Positions 1-7,440 of a stretch of 57,192 nt of DNA are shown piece by piece. A model generated the notes under the pieces. The model worked only from the letters and a program-made list of their open reading frames with translations. It made no database searches and was not told the DNA's origin. The DNA is from Bacteroidales bacterium (GTDB lineage: Bacteria; Bacteroidota; Bacteroidia; Bacteroidales; P3). The stretch's first letter is position 1, and every line of letters begins with the position of its first letter. The DNA lies in contig JAGADZ010000046.1 in NCBI GenBank assembly GCA_017613375.1, positions 1-57,192 of the forward strand, given 5' to 3'. The position numbers and the translations under genes were made by a program.

Positions 1-82
1 CTTCCCCATAGCCTTCTTCGTAATGCAGCCGTATCACTTCATTGAAGTACTTGCACTGCTTTTCTGTGTGTAATTTGTACAT
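1..82 (-). CDS. Small helix-turn-helix protein, 5' part only (runs off the window)
   Basis: An ATG at 82 (minus strand) opens a frame that stays open for 27 codons to the window edge and begins MYKLHTEKQCKYFNEVIRL. The rest of the gene lies outside the window. The opening resembles small Bacteroidales HTH proteins in which a short N-terminal helix precedes a resolvase/transposase-like HTH; this is a memory-based resemblance, not proof. It lies 63 bases downstream of the DUF4248 gene in the same orientation, so the two may be co-transcribed. DNA-binding is inferred. It could instead be the start of an insertion-sequence transposase; the missing sequence would decide. Confidence 0.5.
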   Translation of the reverse strand, partial: MYKLHTEKQCKYFNEVIRLHYEEGYGE

Positions 83-144
83 CGTTAACTCTTGTTTGTG
101 AGTCAACTTTTTTCAGGACAATACACTTTCCACAGCCCCTTGCC

Positions 145-351
145 TTACGGCTCCCCGAGGTGGCGGAAGATGATCTGCACCTGGAGGGGGCTGAGCTGCT
201 TGCGGGTCTTGACGTACTTGGCGGCAAGAAGGTCGGCCATGAGGTCGGCATTGGAGTGGATTTCACGGGCAAAGAGGCGACGGGCGACTTCTTTGTCATA
301 GCCAGGGAAATAGAGCCTGGCCAGGTCCTGTTTGAATGTATAACCTGACAT
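145..351 (-). CDS. DUF4248 family protein (68 aa)
   Basis: The 68-residue product has the DUF4248 layout. It opens with a segment ending in ARLYFPG, has a middle with Lys/Arg-rich helices, and ends with the SPLQVQIIFRHLGEP segment typical of this Bacteroidetes family, in which the chain stops soon after an LGEP-like motif. ATG at 351 is a natural start and the length is normal for the family. The function is unknown; members are small and occur in accessory regions beside phage or mobile genes. There is no signal peptide or membrane segment, so it should be cytoplasmic. The preceding leader (394-430) can fold into a hairpin. Confidence 0.75.
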   Translation of the reverse strand: MSGYTFKQDLARLYFPGYDKEVARRLFAREIHSNADLMADLLAAKYVKTRKQLSPLQVQIIFRHLGEP

Positions 352-393
352 TTCGGTTGATTTTTAATTGGTTAATAAAAAGTGTGAATTGCC

Positions 394-430
394 ATCTAAT
401 ACATTATCTTCTTTCGGAGAAAGATTAGAT
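394..430. other. Imperfect hairpin in the leader of the DUF4248 gene
   Basis: The outer arms ATCTAAT (394-400) and ATTAGAT (424-430) are complementary. Inside them CTTTC (411-415) pairs with GAAAG (419-423) around a three-base loop. On the minus strand this lies just upstream of the DUF4248 start, so it may be a leader structure or the end of an upstream transcript. There is no clear T-tract. Confidence 0.35.
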
Positions 431-554
431 AGATTCCAAAAATCAACCAAAAGGCGTAGAGCGGTCTGCAAACGCCGACTGACAAAAAAGTGACAAAAAA
501 GTGATGTACGACAGAAAAAATTACCTCAAAAGGTTATAATTCGAAAAAAAGTTG

Positions 555-562
555 TATTTTTG
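555..562 (+). promoter_or_regulatory. Bacteroidota -7 box TATTTTTG ahead of the DUF4160 cassette
   Basis: TATTTTTG fits the phylum's -7 consensus TAnnTTTG and lies 24 bases before the DUF4160 ATG. No clean -33 TTTG is present, so the call rests on the -7 match and its position. The three following genes have gaps of 6 and 11 bases, so this would be the promoter of the whole cassette. Confidence 0.5.
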
Positions 563-586
563 CATTTTGAAAAAATGTGATTTGAT

Positions 587-844
587 ATGCCAGAAATAAG
601 CAAATTCTACGGGATACTGATTTACATGTATATCGATGACCACAACCCACCTCATTTCCATGTAATTTACGAGGGAGAAGAGGCTATGATCGACATTAAG
701 GACGGACATATTACCGGTTCTCTTCCACGAAGAGCCCTCCGTCTTGTATATGAGTGGCTTGACCTGCACAAGGAAGAGCTTCTTGAAAATTGGAACCAAC
801 TGAAAAACAGTGGTGCGATAAAGAAGATTGAACCTCTTAAATAG
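587..844 (+). CDS. DUF4160 domain protein, possible toxin-antitoxin component (85 aa)
   Basis: This is a complete 85-residue DUF4160 protein. It has the family's hallmark MPEISKFYGILIYMY start, followed by DDHNPPHFHV and a conserved EGEEAMIDI strand, then a helical C-terminal half (VYEWLDLHKEELLENWNQL). DUF4160 genes are very often followed at once by a DUF2442 gene, as here (gap 6 bases), and such pairs have been listed among predicted toxin-antitoxin-like modules. The biochemical activity is not established. The His-rich HFHV patch could bind metal or be catalytic, which is inference. It is the first gene of a three-gene cassette. Confidence 0.85.
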   Translation: MPEISKFYGILIYMYIDDHNPPHFHVIYEGEEAMIDIKDGHITGSLPRRALRLVYEWLDLHKEELLENWNQLKNSGAIKKIEPLK

Positions 845-850
845 TTTGCC

Positions 851-1102
851 ATGAACAATGTGTTTTTTTTGAAAGTCACATCTGCCGAGTATGTCCGCGA
901 CTATATCCTCAAACTTACCTTCAATGACGGGGCGGTAAAAACAGTGGATTTTACGCCGCTGATGCAGAAGGGCATCTGTCGCAAGTTGCAGGACATGGAC
1001 TATTTCCGCAATTTCACGCTTGACCCCTTCACTGTCGACTGGAACAACGAAATCGGCTTTGCCCCGGAATCCCTTTATGAGCGCGGTGTCGCAGTTGCCT
1101 GA
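851..1102 (+). CDS. DUF2442 domain protein (83 aa)
   Basis: The 83-residue product shows the DUF2442 pattern: two beta strands at the start (FFLKVTSAEYVRDYILKLTF), a DGAVKTVDFTPLM segment, and the FTVDWNNEIGFAPESLYERG ending in which a Trp precedes the acidic, Pro-containing tail. It starts 6 bases after DUF4160 and is followed 11 bases later by an HTH gene. DUF2442 is the usual small partner of DUF4160; its role as antitoxin or adaptor is inference. No membrane segment or signal peptide is present. Confidence 0.85.
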   Translation: MNNVFFLKVTSAEYVRDYILKLTFNDGAVKTVDFTPLMQKGICRKLQDMDYFRNFTLDPFTVDWNNEIGFAPESLYERGVAVA

Positions 1103-1113
1103 TATTCCCAACC

Positions 1114-1377
1114 ATGAGCAAGACGGCGGAACTTTTCAATGAGTGTGTCGCTGCCACACCGAAGGACATAAAGCAGCGTGTGGAATGGTCTTTTGAGATT
1201 GCCGACAAGATAGACGGCATCTTGAAGGAACGCGGCATGACGCAGAAGGAGTTTGCCAGGCAAGTGGGACGGTCGGAAGCCGAAGTGTGCCGCTGGGTAG
1301 GTGGTACGCATAACTTCACGTTGGCGACACTGGCCAAGATTTCGGATGCGCTGGGGGTGCCGATGATAAGGGTGTAA
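1114..1377 (+). CDS. XRE-family helix-turn-helix regulator (87 aa)
   Basis: The 87-residue protein has an N-terminal helical extension (about residues 1-35) and then a Cro/C1-type HTH at about residues 36-85. The segments MTQKEFARQVGRSEAEVCRW and LATLAKISDALGV are the canonical helices 2-3 and 4-5. It resembles HigA/antitoxin-type regulators, and its place as third gene after DUF4160-DUF2442 suggests it represses the cassette promoter near 555. That regulatory link is inferred. A strong hairpin follows 26 bases after the stop. Confidence 0.85.
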   Translation: MSKTAELFNECVAATPKDIKQRVEWSFEIADKIDGILKERGMTQKEFARQVGRSEAEVCRWVGGTHNFTLATLAKISDALGVPMIRV

Positions 1378-1402
1378 GTTCCGGCTGTTTGCAGATAAAG
1401 AC

Positions 1403-1443
1403 AGCAACCTCTTGTGCGATGTTCTATCGCGCGAGGGGTCGCT
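1403..1443 (+). terminator. Strong hairpin after the XRE gene, probable transcription terminator
   Basis: The 18-base arms at 1403-1420 and 1426-1443 pair with one mismatch and a few G-T wobbles around a 5-base GTTCT loop. The position just behind the last gene of the cassette fits a terminator, but only a weak T-run follows, so it may act as an mRNA-end stabiliser instead. Confidence 0.55.
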
Positions 1444-1494
1444 GGTTCTTTGGAGGAGGGTTACGATTTAATCGCGACACACACTGGATGGGGG

Positions 1495-1509
1495 CGCGAT
1501 GGCATCGCG
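1495..1509. other. Short GC-rich hairpin CGCGAT/ATCGCG
   Basis: CGCGAT (1495-1500) and ATCGCG (1504-1509) form a perfect 6-bp stem around GGC. It stands in the gene-free stretch 1378-2245, between the terminator hairpin and the dispersed repeat. No function is evident. Confidence 0.4.
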
Positions 1510-1555
1510 GGGAAAGGAAGAAGATGAGAAAAACAGACAGAAAATAATGGGGATT

Positions 1556-2066
1556 TTAAAAACGTCAAGGCCGGGATGATCTGCCGCATCAGGGATTTCA
1601 CGCTCTGGATTTGCATATGATAAACTCTAAATTAAATTTTTGAACACGAATTGCACGAATTGTACGAATTTACACGAATTATTCGATTTATTTGTGCAAT
1701 TCGTGTTCGTTTTGTGGATTTTTAGAGATTGACATAACAGACTCTATTCCATTCAATCTCTTTTGTTTTTCTTTTCCAAATCAAATAGTAAGGCGTAGCC
1801 TTGTATTATAGTACGACAGACCCAGTGTCCTACATCAAAAGTCGCTTGGTCGGAGGGTGACAGGAAATCACGAGCGGGGCGGTGTAAAAGACGCGAGGTG
1901 TCTGAGCAAGGGAACCTTTAAAAGATTGTAAATAAAGGAGAAGTGATGTCTTTACGGAAAAAAGTAAAAAGGGCAGGACAGACTTGCGAGTTCCCGCGTC
2001 ACACCGTCCTGCGACAATGATTCCCGTCACCCTGAGCCGCGTTCCTTGGGAGAGACCAAAAAAGCT
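1556..2066. repeat. Dispersed repeat, copy 1 (inverted relative to 17054-17497)
   Basis: This stretch matches the reverse complement of 17054-17497 over almost its whole length. The left part carries an AAGGCCGGG box and CTCTGGATTTGCATATGA, and the centre carries AACACGAATTGCACGAATT-type palindromic units. The right part (about 1785-2066) is the best conserved, roughly nine bases in ten by eye, and includes AGTAAGGCGTAGCC, AAGTGATGTCTTTACGG and TTCCCGCGTCACACCGTC. Copy 1 is longer in its centre, where extra bases separate the two blocks. No convincing gene lies in it; the short open frames on both strands are the same in both copies. It is a non-coding dispersed element of unknown class, without transposase or target-site duplication that I can see. 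Confidence 0.85.
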
Positions 2067-2245
2067 CTTTTCTTTTTGCAACTCCTTCGACTTTTCCGAA
2101 AAAAGAGGAATTTTTCGGGTCTCGGCTCACAAGTCCACAGGACTTGTTCATGTTAGGCTTCGGCAAAAGAAAAGTGAATACGAGACAAAAAGAAAAGAAT
2201 AAGCAAAAGAAAAGTAAAGAAAGAGAATCTAAGACATGAGGCAGT
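2067..2245. other. Gene-free stretch with a hairpin
   Basis: Between the repeat and the panC stop codon lies purine-rich, non-coding sequence. It contains a perfect 8-bp hairpin, ACAAGTCC (2129-2136) and GGACTTGT (2140-2147), followed by several AAAAGAAAAG runs. On the minus strand it is directly downstream of panC, so part of it may end that transcript. I see no gene. Confidence 0.5.
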
Positions 2246-3124
2246 CTAAAACTTCACGACATCTATGAGGCGGACGCCGTCCAGCCAGACGGCTATGCAT
2301 CCCACGGCACCGTCGTCGCCGGCATCCTCCCAGTTCTCTATGGGCTGGAGAGTCACGGCATTGACAATCTCGAAATATTCAGGCTCGAATTTCAGTCCGT
2401 CGGGGCATTGATCGGGATTGACCTCATGAAACGAGGCCAGAGTGCTCATGACCCATTCCTTGACTTCGTCGACATCCTCGTATTCAGCCATCTCGGCAGC
2501 CTGCTGCAGGGTGTCGTAGATTGCCGGTGCCACGGCACGGGCGGCAGGCGACAGACGCATATTGCGGCTGGAGAGAGCCAGACCGTCATCGGCACGCACT
2601 ATGGGGCAGGGCACAATCTCAATATTGTAGTGGATCTGCTCGACAAGGTTGCGGATGATGGCCAGCTGCTGGTAGTCTTTCTCGCCGAAATAGGCACGCC
2701 GCGGCTCCACGATGTCGAACAGACGACGCACCACGACGGCGACGCCGCTGAAATGGCCAGGGCGTTGCGGACCTTCCATGACCTCCTCAAGAGGACCGAA
2801 ATGGTAAGTCTCCGTCACAGGTTCGGGGTACATCTCTTCGACCGTAGGGAGGAAAACCATGTCGGTGCCCACCGACATGAGTTTCTCGCAGTCCGCCTCG
2901 ACGGTACGGGGGTACTTTGCCAAATCCTCCTTGTTGTTGAACTGGATAGGATTGACGAAAACGCTTACGACAACGACATCGTTGTCTTCTTTGGCCTTAC
3001 GAATCAAGGAGAGGTGACCGTCGTGCAAGGCTCCCATCGTGGGGACCAGTCCGACGCTTTTGCCGGCAGCCTTGGCGGCGGCAACGGCCTCTTTCAATGA
3101 TGCTACTGTTTCGAATTTCTGCAT
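2246..3124 (-). CDS. panC: Pantothenate synthetase (pantoate-beta-alanine ligase)
   Basis: PanC joins pantoate and beta-alanine with ATP to make pantothenate, the coenzyme A precursor, in the cytoplasm. The product shows the N-terminal GLVPTMGALHDGHLSLI segment with the HIGH-like ATP site, VVSVFVNPIQF, the FGEKDYQQL motif and the KMSKS-equivalent LALSSRNMRLSP. The ATG at 3124 gives 292 residues, close to the family's usual ~280. A TTG seven codons upstream would add only a Lys-rich tail and is less likely. A small membrane-protein gene lies just upstream in the same direction. An acidic segment near the C-terminus (DAGDDGAVG) is slightly unusual but keeps the frame. Confidence 0.96.
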   Translation of the reverse strand: MQKFETVASLKEAVAAAKAAGKSVGLVPTMGALHDGHLSLIRKAKEDNDVVVVSVFVNPIQFNNKEDLAKYPRTVEADCEKLMSVGTDMVFLPTVEEMYPEPVTETYHFGPLEEVMEGPQRPGHFSGVAVVVRRLFDIVEPRRAYFGEKDYQQLAIIRNLVEQIHYNIEIVPCPIVRADDGLALSSRNMRLSPAARAVAPAIYDTLQQAAEMAEYEDVDEVKEWVMSTLASFHEVNPDQCPDGLKFEPEYFEIVNAVTLQPIENWEDAGDDGAVGCIAVWLDGVRLIDVVKF

Positions 3125-3151
3125 ATCTGATTTCTTTTTTTTCAATTATTA

Positions 3152-3604
3152 TTATTCCACCTCCTCGTATTCGGTGAACTCATCGTCATCGTTGGAGCGA
3201 GGCTTGTAGGCAGTCCTGTTCATCAATTTCTTGGGGAGTTCCAGCAGGTAGTTCAGTGCAGTGATTATCAGGCTGAACAAAAGGGCATATCCAAACGAAT
3301 CCACTTCAAAGGGACCCACGATGGCATCTGTCATCTCTATGATAAAGGCATTGATGAAGAAGATGAAGACGCCCATGGTGATAATGGTGAACGGCAGAGT
3401 GATAAATATCAGTATCGGCCTGATGAAATTGTCGAGCAGAGCTATCACCGCCGCCGTGACTACTGCCACAGCCACGCTGCCGCCGACGATACGCACGCCG
3501 GGGAGCAGGTATATGGCTATGATGGTAGCCAGCGTAAGGATGACCGTACGTGTAAGGAAGCCCCAAGGACCGGAATCTATTTGCTGTATCTTTATTTCAG
3601 GCAT
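3152..3604 (-). CDS. Phage-holin-4-type (YvlD-like) small membrane protein
   Basis: The 150-residue protein has four hydrophobic segments at about residues 17-36, 42-64, 66-90 and 103-120, with the NFIRPILIFITLPFTIITMG signature between segments 2 and 3. This matches the PF04020 'phage holin family 4' / YvlD group of bacterial inner-membrane proteins of unknown function; the name does not imply a phage. The C-terminus is a highly charged acidic tail (NDDDEFTEYEEVE). It sits between panC and the yciO-like gene, all minus strand. The 96-base gap to the upstream gene suggests possible own transcription. Confidence 0.85.
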   Translation of the reverse strand: MPEIKIQQIDSGPWGFLTRTVILTLATIIAIYLLPGVRIVGGSVAVAVVTAAVIALLDNFIRPILIFITLPFTIITMGVFIFFINAFIIEMTDAIVGPFEVDSFGYALLFSLIITALNYLLELPKKLMNRTAYKPRSNDDDEFTEYEEVE

Positions 3605-3700
3605 TTTTTTATAATGTTTAAAGGTTATAGTTTAAAGGTTAAAGGTTTTTATAGCTAATAGTCAAATTATTAAAACTGTAATTACAGCATTTTTTTATTA

Positions 3701-4321
3701 CTAAATCTCTATCTCCCCTTTGCCCTGACGGAGCAGTTCCATGTTCCCTCCGCTGCAGTCCACCACCGTAGAGGGAGCATCCTCTCCGATACCGCCATCC
3801 ACTACGATGTCGACCTGATGGCCGAAAAGTTCATGGATAAGCTCGGGGTCTGTGAGATACTCCGTCTCGCGTTCGTCGTCAAGGGTACGTACCGAGGTGC
3901 CTATCAGAGGGCATCCCACGGCACGGATGATGGCGTTACATATAGGGTTGGCAGGGACACGAACACCTATAGTCTTGTTAGGGTTCAGATAGTTGCGAGG
4001 CACGTCGTTGTTGGCATCCATAACGAAAGTGAAGGGACCCGGCAGGCATTGTCTGAGAAGTCTGAAAGTGTCTCGATCCATAGGACGCACATAGTCCGAC
4101 ACGCTGCTGAGGTCGGCACAGAGCATGGAATACTTGGCTTTCTTCAGAGTGAATCCTTTCAGACGGGCGATGGTCTCCACAGACTTCTTGAATTCCATGC
4201 TGCAGACGAAAGCATACAGAGTATCGGTAGGAACTATAGCTATGGCTCCTTCCTTAAGCCTGTCGGCTACCTTGTTGATTTCGTTACTATTGGGGTTATC
4301 TTGATATATCTTTACTATCAT
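3701..4321 (-). CDS. YrdC/Sua5-domain protein, YciO type
   Basis: The 206-residue product is a YrdC-like protein (threonylcarbamoyl-AMP synthase superfamily). It shows EGAIAIVPTDTLYAF at the start, then ARLKGFTLKKAKYSMLCADL, LPGPFTFVMDAN, IGVRVPAN and PLIGTSVR. The domain binds ATP and nucleic acid. The KGFTLKKAKYSM segment and lack of a C-terminal Sua5 domain put it closer to YciO than to TsaC, so a direct role in tRNA t6A synthesis is uncertain. The start is the ATG at 4321, preceded by a -7 box at 4345-4352. It is first of the minus-strand run ahead of the membrane-protein gene and panC. Confidence 0.88.
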   Translation of the reverse strand: MIVKIYQDNPNSNEINKVADRLKEGAIAIVPTDTLYAFVCSMEFKKSVETIARLKGFTLKKAKYSMLCADLSSVSDYVRPMDRDTFRLLRQCLPGPFTFVMDANNDVPRNYLNPNKTIGVRVPANPICNAIIRAVGCPLIGTSVRTLDDERETEYLTDPELIHELFGHQVDIVVDGGIGEDAPSTVVDCSGGNMELLRQGKGEIEI

Positions 4322-4344
4322 TGTTCCCTACCATTTTGAAGATG

Positions 4345-4352
4345 CAAAAGTA
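4345..4352 (-). promoter_or_regulatory. Bacteroidota -7 box TACTTTTG before the YciO-type gene
   Basis: Read on the minus strand, TACTTTTG fits TAnnTTTG and lies 24 bases before the start codon at 4321. A TTTG immediately precedes it, too close to be a -33 element. Confidence 0.55.
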
Positions 4353-4459
4353 CAAAGAAATTGAGAAACGAAAAGTGAAAAGTGAAATTTATTTTACCAT
4401 AGGTTCAATAATAAACAAATAAAAAGGGCGTTATATGATACCGATAAAACAATCCACAT

Positions 4460-5752
4460 ATGAAGAAAGTACGTTTTTCGATAATAGCGTTCTGTGTTCT
4501 GGCACCTTTGGCGTTGATGGCGCAGAAGTCGCCGAAGTTCGACAAATACTTCGACAATGCCACACTTCGCATAGACTATTACCGCCAAGGCAATTTCAAT
4601 TACGACACCTGTATCCTAAAAGGGTTTGTAAAGCAGAACACCCTCTGGGCCGGTTCACTGACGCAACTCCTCGACCCCATCGACAACGGCGAATACCGTC
4701 TGCTGGTGAAAGACGCGGCGACAGGCAAAGAGCTCTATTCGCGTTGCTACAACTCCCTTTTCCACGAGTACCGCGACACCAAGCCCGGCCATGACAGCGT
4801 GGCAACTTTCGAGGAAGTCATGCTTATGCCCATGCCGAAAAAGCCCGTGCTGGTCTGTCTGCAGAAGAGGGACGAGAAGCAGAAGTTCCAAACCACGGCG
4901 GTTTTCCCCTTCGACCCCAGTTCAGAAGCTGCAATGACGCCTTCCAACGCGACCACGCCGATAAAGCTGCTGTACAACGGTGACAGCCACAAGAAAATCG
5001 ACGTAGTCATCGTCGCCGAGGGCTATGGCAAGAAAGACGAGAGGAAGATGCGTGAGGATTTCGACAAATTTACCTCCTATCTGCTTGGCCAAGAGCCTTT
5101 CAAGAGCCGCCAAAAAGATTTCAACGTATGGGGTGTGGGCTTCCTTGCCGACGAGAGCGGCGTCACCAACCCCCTCAAGAACCATTATGTGAACAGTGCC
5201 GTCGGGTCGTCGTACAACACTTTCGGAAGCGACCGATACCTTATGACCATGCAACTCTTCAAATTGCACGACCTGCTCAGCGGCTGTCCCTACGACCATA
5301 TCATCATCATGGCCAACTGCGACACCTACGGAGGGGGAGCAATATACAACTTCTATGCTTTCAGTGCAGTACAGGAGATGTCGATGTGGATACTGCCCCA
5401 TGAACTGGGACACAGCATCGGAGGTCTGGCAGACGAATATGTCGACGAAGAGCTGAGTTATAACGATATTCACAAGATGGACCAGGAGCCTTTGGAAGCC
5501 AATATCACCACTCTGGTGGATTTTGCCTCCAAATGGCAGGACCTCGTCCCCAAGAAGACCCCCATTCCAACGCCCCCCGTGAAGGGACTGGGCAGACATG
5601 ACAACGGACCCATAGGCGTTTACGAGGGTGGCGGCTACCAGCCTCACGGCATCTACAGACCCTGCACGAAATGTATGATGCGTGACTATGCCGATTTCTG
5701 CCCCGTCTGCACAAGGACGCTGAACAGGGTGTTCGACCTCTATGTCAGATAG
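4460..5752 (+). CDS. Secreted M64-family (IgA peptidase) zinc metallopeptidase
   Basis: The 430-residue protein has a signal peptide (MKKVRFSIIAFCVLAPLALMAQ, cut near residue 22; only part of this is hydrophobic core). An N-terminal beta-rich domain (about 25-150, M64 N-terminus type) and an M64 catalytic domain follow. The zinc motif is HELGH at 314-318, and the following GGLADEY supplies Asp325 as probable third ligand in the HExxHxxGxxxD pattern. A Cys-rich end (CTKCMMRDYADFCPVCTRT) closes the chain, as in the family. It has no T9SS sorting domain, so periplasmic or outer-membrane location via Sec is likely. The family name comes from an IgA-cleaving enzyme; IgA cleavage here is not shown. 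It is divergent from the yciO-like gene. Confidence 0.92.
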   Translation: MKKVRFSIIAFCVLAPLALMAQKSPKFDKYFDNATLRIDYYRQGNFNYDTCILKGFVKQNTLWAGSLTQLLDPIDNGEYRLLVKDAATGKELYSRCYNSLFHEYRDTKPGHDSVATFEEVMLMPMPKKPVLVCLQKRDEKQKFQTTAVFPFDPSSEAAMTPSNATTPIKLLYNGDSHKKIDVVIVAEGYGKKDERKMREDFDKFTSYLLGQEPFKSRQKDFNVWGVGFLADESGVTNPLKNHYVNSAVGSSYNTFGSDRYLMTMQLFKLHDLLSGCPYDHIIIMANCDTYGGGAIYNFYAFSAVQEMSMWILPHELGHSIGGLADEYVDEELSYNDIHKMDQEPLEANITTLVDFASKWQDLVPKKTPIPTPPVKGLGRHDNGPIGVYEGGGYQPHGIYRPCTKCMMRDYADFCPVCTRTLNRVFDLYVR

Positions 5753-5820
5753 GAGCCCTGCATCAAATCGGAGCAAATGACTTTCACAGAAATAAGTCCG
5801 TTTCAGCGTTTTTTAACATT

Positions 5821-5850
5821 ACGGACAAAATAATCATTTGGATTATCCGT
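5821..5850. other. Weak hairpin between the peptidase and lipoprotein genes
   Basis: ACGGA (5821-5825) pairs with TCCGT (5846-5850), and TAATC (5831-5835) with GATTA (5841-5845), leaving a bulge of five bases. A TTATTTTAT run follows. It may act as a terminator of the peptidase gene. Confidence 0.35.
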
Positions 5851-5882
5851 TATTTTATCCAGCAAATTACAACATAATAAGA

Positions 5883-7385
5883 GTGTTAAAAAAGGTCACC
5901 AAACTTATTCCGATACCCCTGTTCATGGCGTTGCTCTGCGTGGCGTTGCTCAGCACGTCGTGCATCAAAGAGAGCCGCTATCTCACCGACACCTCGGCGA
6001 GACTGGCATTCTCGGAGGACACGGTGACTTTCGACACAGTCTTTGCCACCATGGGCACTGTCACCAAGCAGGTGAAAGTGTACAACAACTATGACGAGCC
6101 GTTGCTGCTGAACTATGTGACACTCCGCGAGGGAGCCCTGTCGAGATTCCGCATAAACGTCGACGGCGACACCTCTCTCGTGGCCCGGGATGTGGAGATA
6201 GGAGCCCATGACAGCATTTTCATCTTCATACAGGCCGTCATAAACCCCAACGACCAGCTGACGCCGTATCTGGTGGAAGATGCCATAGTCTTTGGTTTCA
6301 ACAACAAAGAGCAGAAGCTCCCGTTGACGGCCTACGGACGCAATGCCGTGTATCACATGCCGAAATACAGGCTTTACAGCACCTACACCGACAGTCACGG
6401 CAATATCGACACGATATGGTATCCTTTCTCCATCATCGACTGTGCCAACTGGGACCACACACGACCCCATGTCATCATGGGTTATGCCGTGGTCAACAGC
6501 AACGAGACCCTGCACCTCACCGCCGGCGACGAACTCTATTTCGGCAACGACAGCTATCTGTGGATTTACGACAGTGCCTCGCTCGATGTGCAGGGAACCC
6601 GCGAGAGACCCGTACTCTTCACCTCGATACGGCATGACGGCCACTACGACAGCCTGCCCGGTCAGTGGGGCTATGTATGGCTCTCCGCCGGCAGCAAGGA
6701 CAGCCGAATAGACTGGGCCGTCATGGAGAACGGCCTCGCCGGTCTGCTGGTGGACACCAATGTCAATGCCAACCCCACCCTTGTCATCAGCAACAGCGTG
6801 ATAATAAACCACTCCTATAGTGGAATCATAGGACAAGGAGCCTATATCACCGGCGACAACCTGCTTGTCGCCAACTGCGGGATAACGCTGTTGTCGCTGC
6901 AGTATGGAGGACGCTACCGGTTCAGCAACAGCACCTTCGCCAACTACTGGAGCCACAATGCACGCAGTGCCCCCGCCGTGGTGCTGAACAACCACTACGA
7001 CATACGCCAAAACAACAGCATCACCACCTACCCTCGCGACCTGCAACAGGCCGATTTCTTCAACTGTATCATCTATGGCAACTACACCGGACGCGACAGC
7101 ACCGGGGAGCTGTTGCTTGACTATCTGCCCGGAGCCTCTTTCAACTGCGGCTTCCATTACTGCCTGATTCGCACCTTCAGCATAGACAGTGGCGACTATG
7201 GCGACAGCCATCTGCTAATCAACCGCGACCCCCTGTTTGTCAACCCCCGACACGGCGACTTCCATCTTCAGGAAGGGTCTCCCGCCATAGGCAGCGGCAA
7301 CGCCGCATACCTGATAAGAAACACCGACCTTGACGGCAATCCCCGCAAGACACCTCCCTCGATAGGGGCCTACGAAGCGGAATGA
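5883..7385 (+). CDS. Right-handed beta-helix lipoprotein (choice-of-anchor Q type)
   Basis: From the GTG at 5883 the product is 500 residues and opens with a perfect lipoprotein signal: basic KKVTK, a hydrophobic run, and lipobox LSTSC. A TTG 15 codons upstream (5838) would only lengthen the N-terminus. The middle has parallel beta-helix features: repeated short strands with Asn/Asp turns, such as LVISNSVIINHSYSGIIGQG and NSTFANYW. The end (DPLFVNPRHGDFHLQEGSPA ... GNPRKTPPSIGAYE) is the choice-of-anchor Q ending typical of Bacteroidales surface proteins. It is likely an outer-membrane lipoprotein that binds or processes a polysaccharide; no catalytic residues are assigned. It follows the M64 peptidase by 130 bases. 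Confidence 0.85.
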   Translation: MLKKVTKLIPIPLFMALLCVALLSTSCIKESRYLTDTSARLAFSEDTVTFDTVFATMGTVTKQVKVYNNYDEPLLLNYVTLREGALSRFRINVDGDTSLVARDVEIGAHDSIFIFIQAVINPNDQLTPYLVEDAIVFGFNNKEQKLPLTAYGRNAVYHMPKYRLYSTYTDSHGNIDTIWYPFSIIDCANWDHTRPHVIMGYAVVNSNETLHLTAGDELYFGNDSYLWIYDSASLDVQGTRERPVLFTSIRHDGHYDSLPGQWGYVWLSAGSKDSRIDWAVMENGLAGLLVDTNVNANPTLVISNSVIINHSYSGIIGQGAYITGDNLLVANCGITLLSLQYGGRYRFSNSTFANYWSHNARSAPAVVLNNHYDIRQNNSITTYPRDLQQADFFNCIIYGNYTGRDSTGELLLDYLPGASFNCGFHYCLIRTFSIDSGDYGDSHLLINRDPLFVNPRHGDFHLQEGSPAIGSGNAAYLIRNTDLDGNPRKTPPSIGAYEAE

Positions 7386-7440
7386 CAGAAACGCTCTAAA
7401 GAACAGTTTAACAATCAGAAAATAACAAAACAACAATTCC

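Noticed and set aside
1830..2202. Two overlapping open frames (72 aa plus strand, 83 aa minus strand) within the gene-free stretch
   Set aside because: Both lie in a dispersed repeat and have equivalent frames in the inverted copy near 17100; the products lack recognisable domains. Shared DNA, not coding selection, explains them.
2408..3100. 230-residue open frame opposite panC
   Set aside because: It is a mirror of the panC coding strand; composition is typical of antisense shadows in GC-rich Bacteroidales genes.
3152..3604. Possible prophage because of the 'phage holin' family name
   Set aside because: PF04020 members are ordinary chromosomal membrane proteins; no phage genes surround it.
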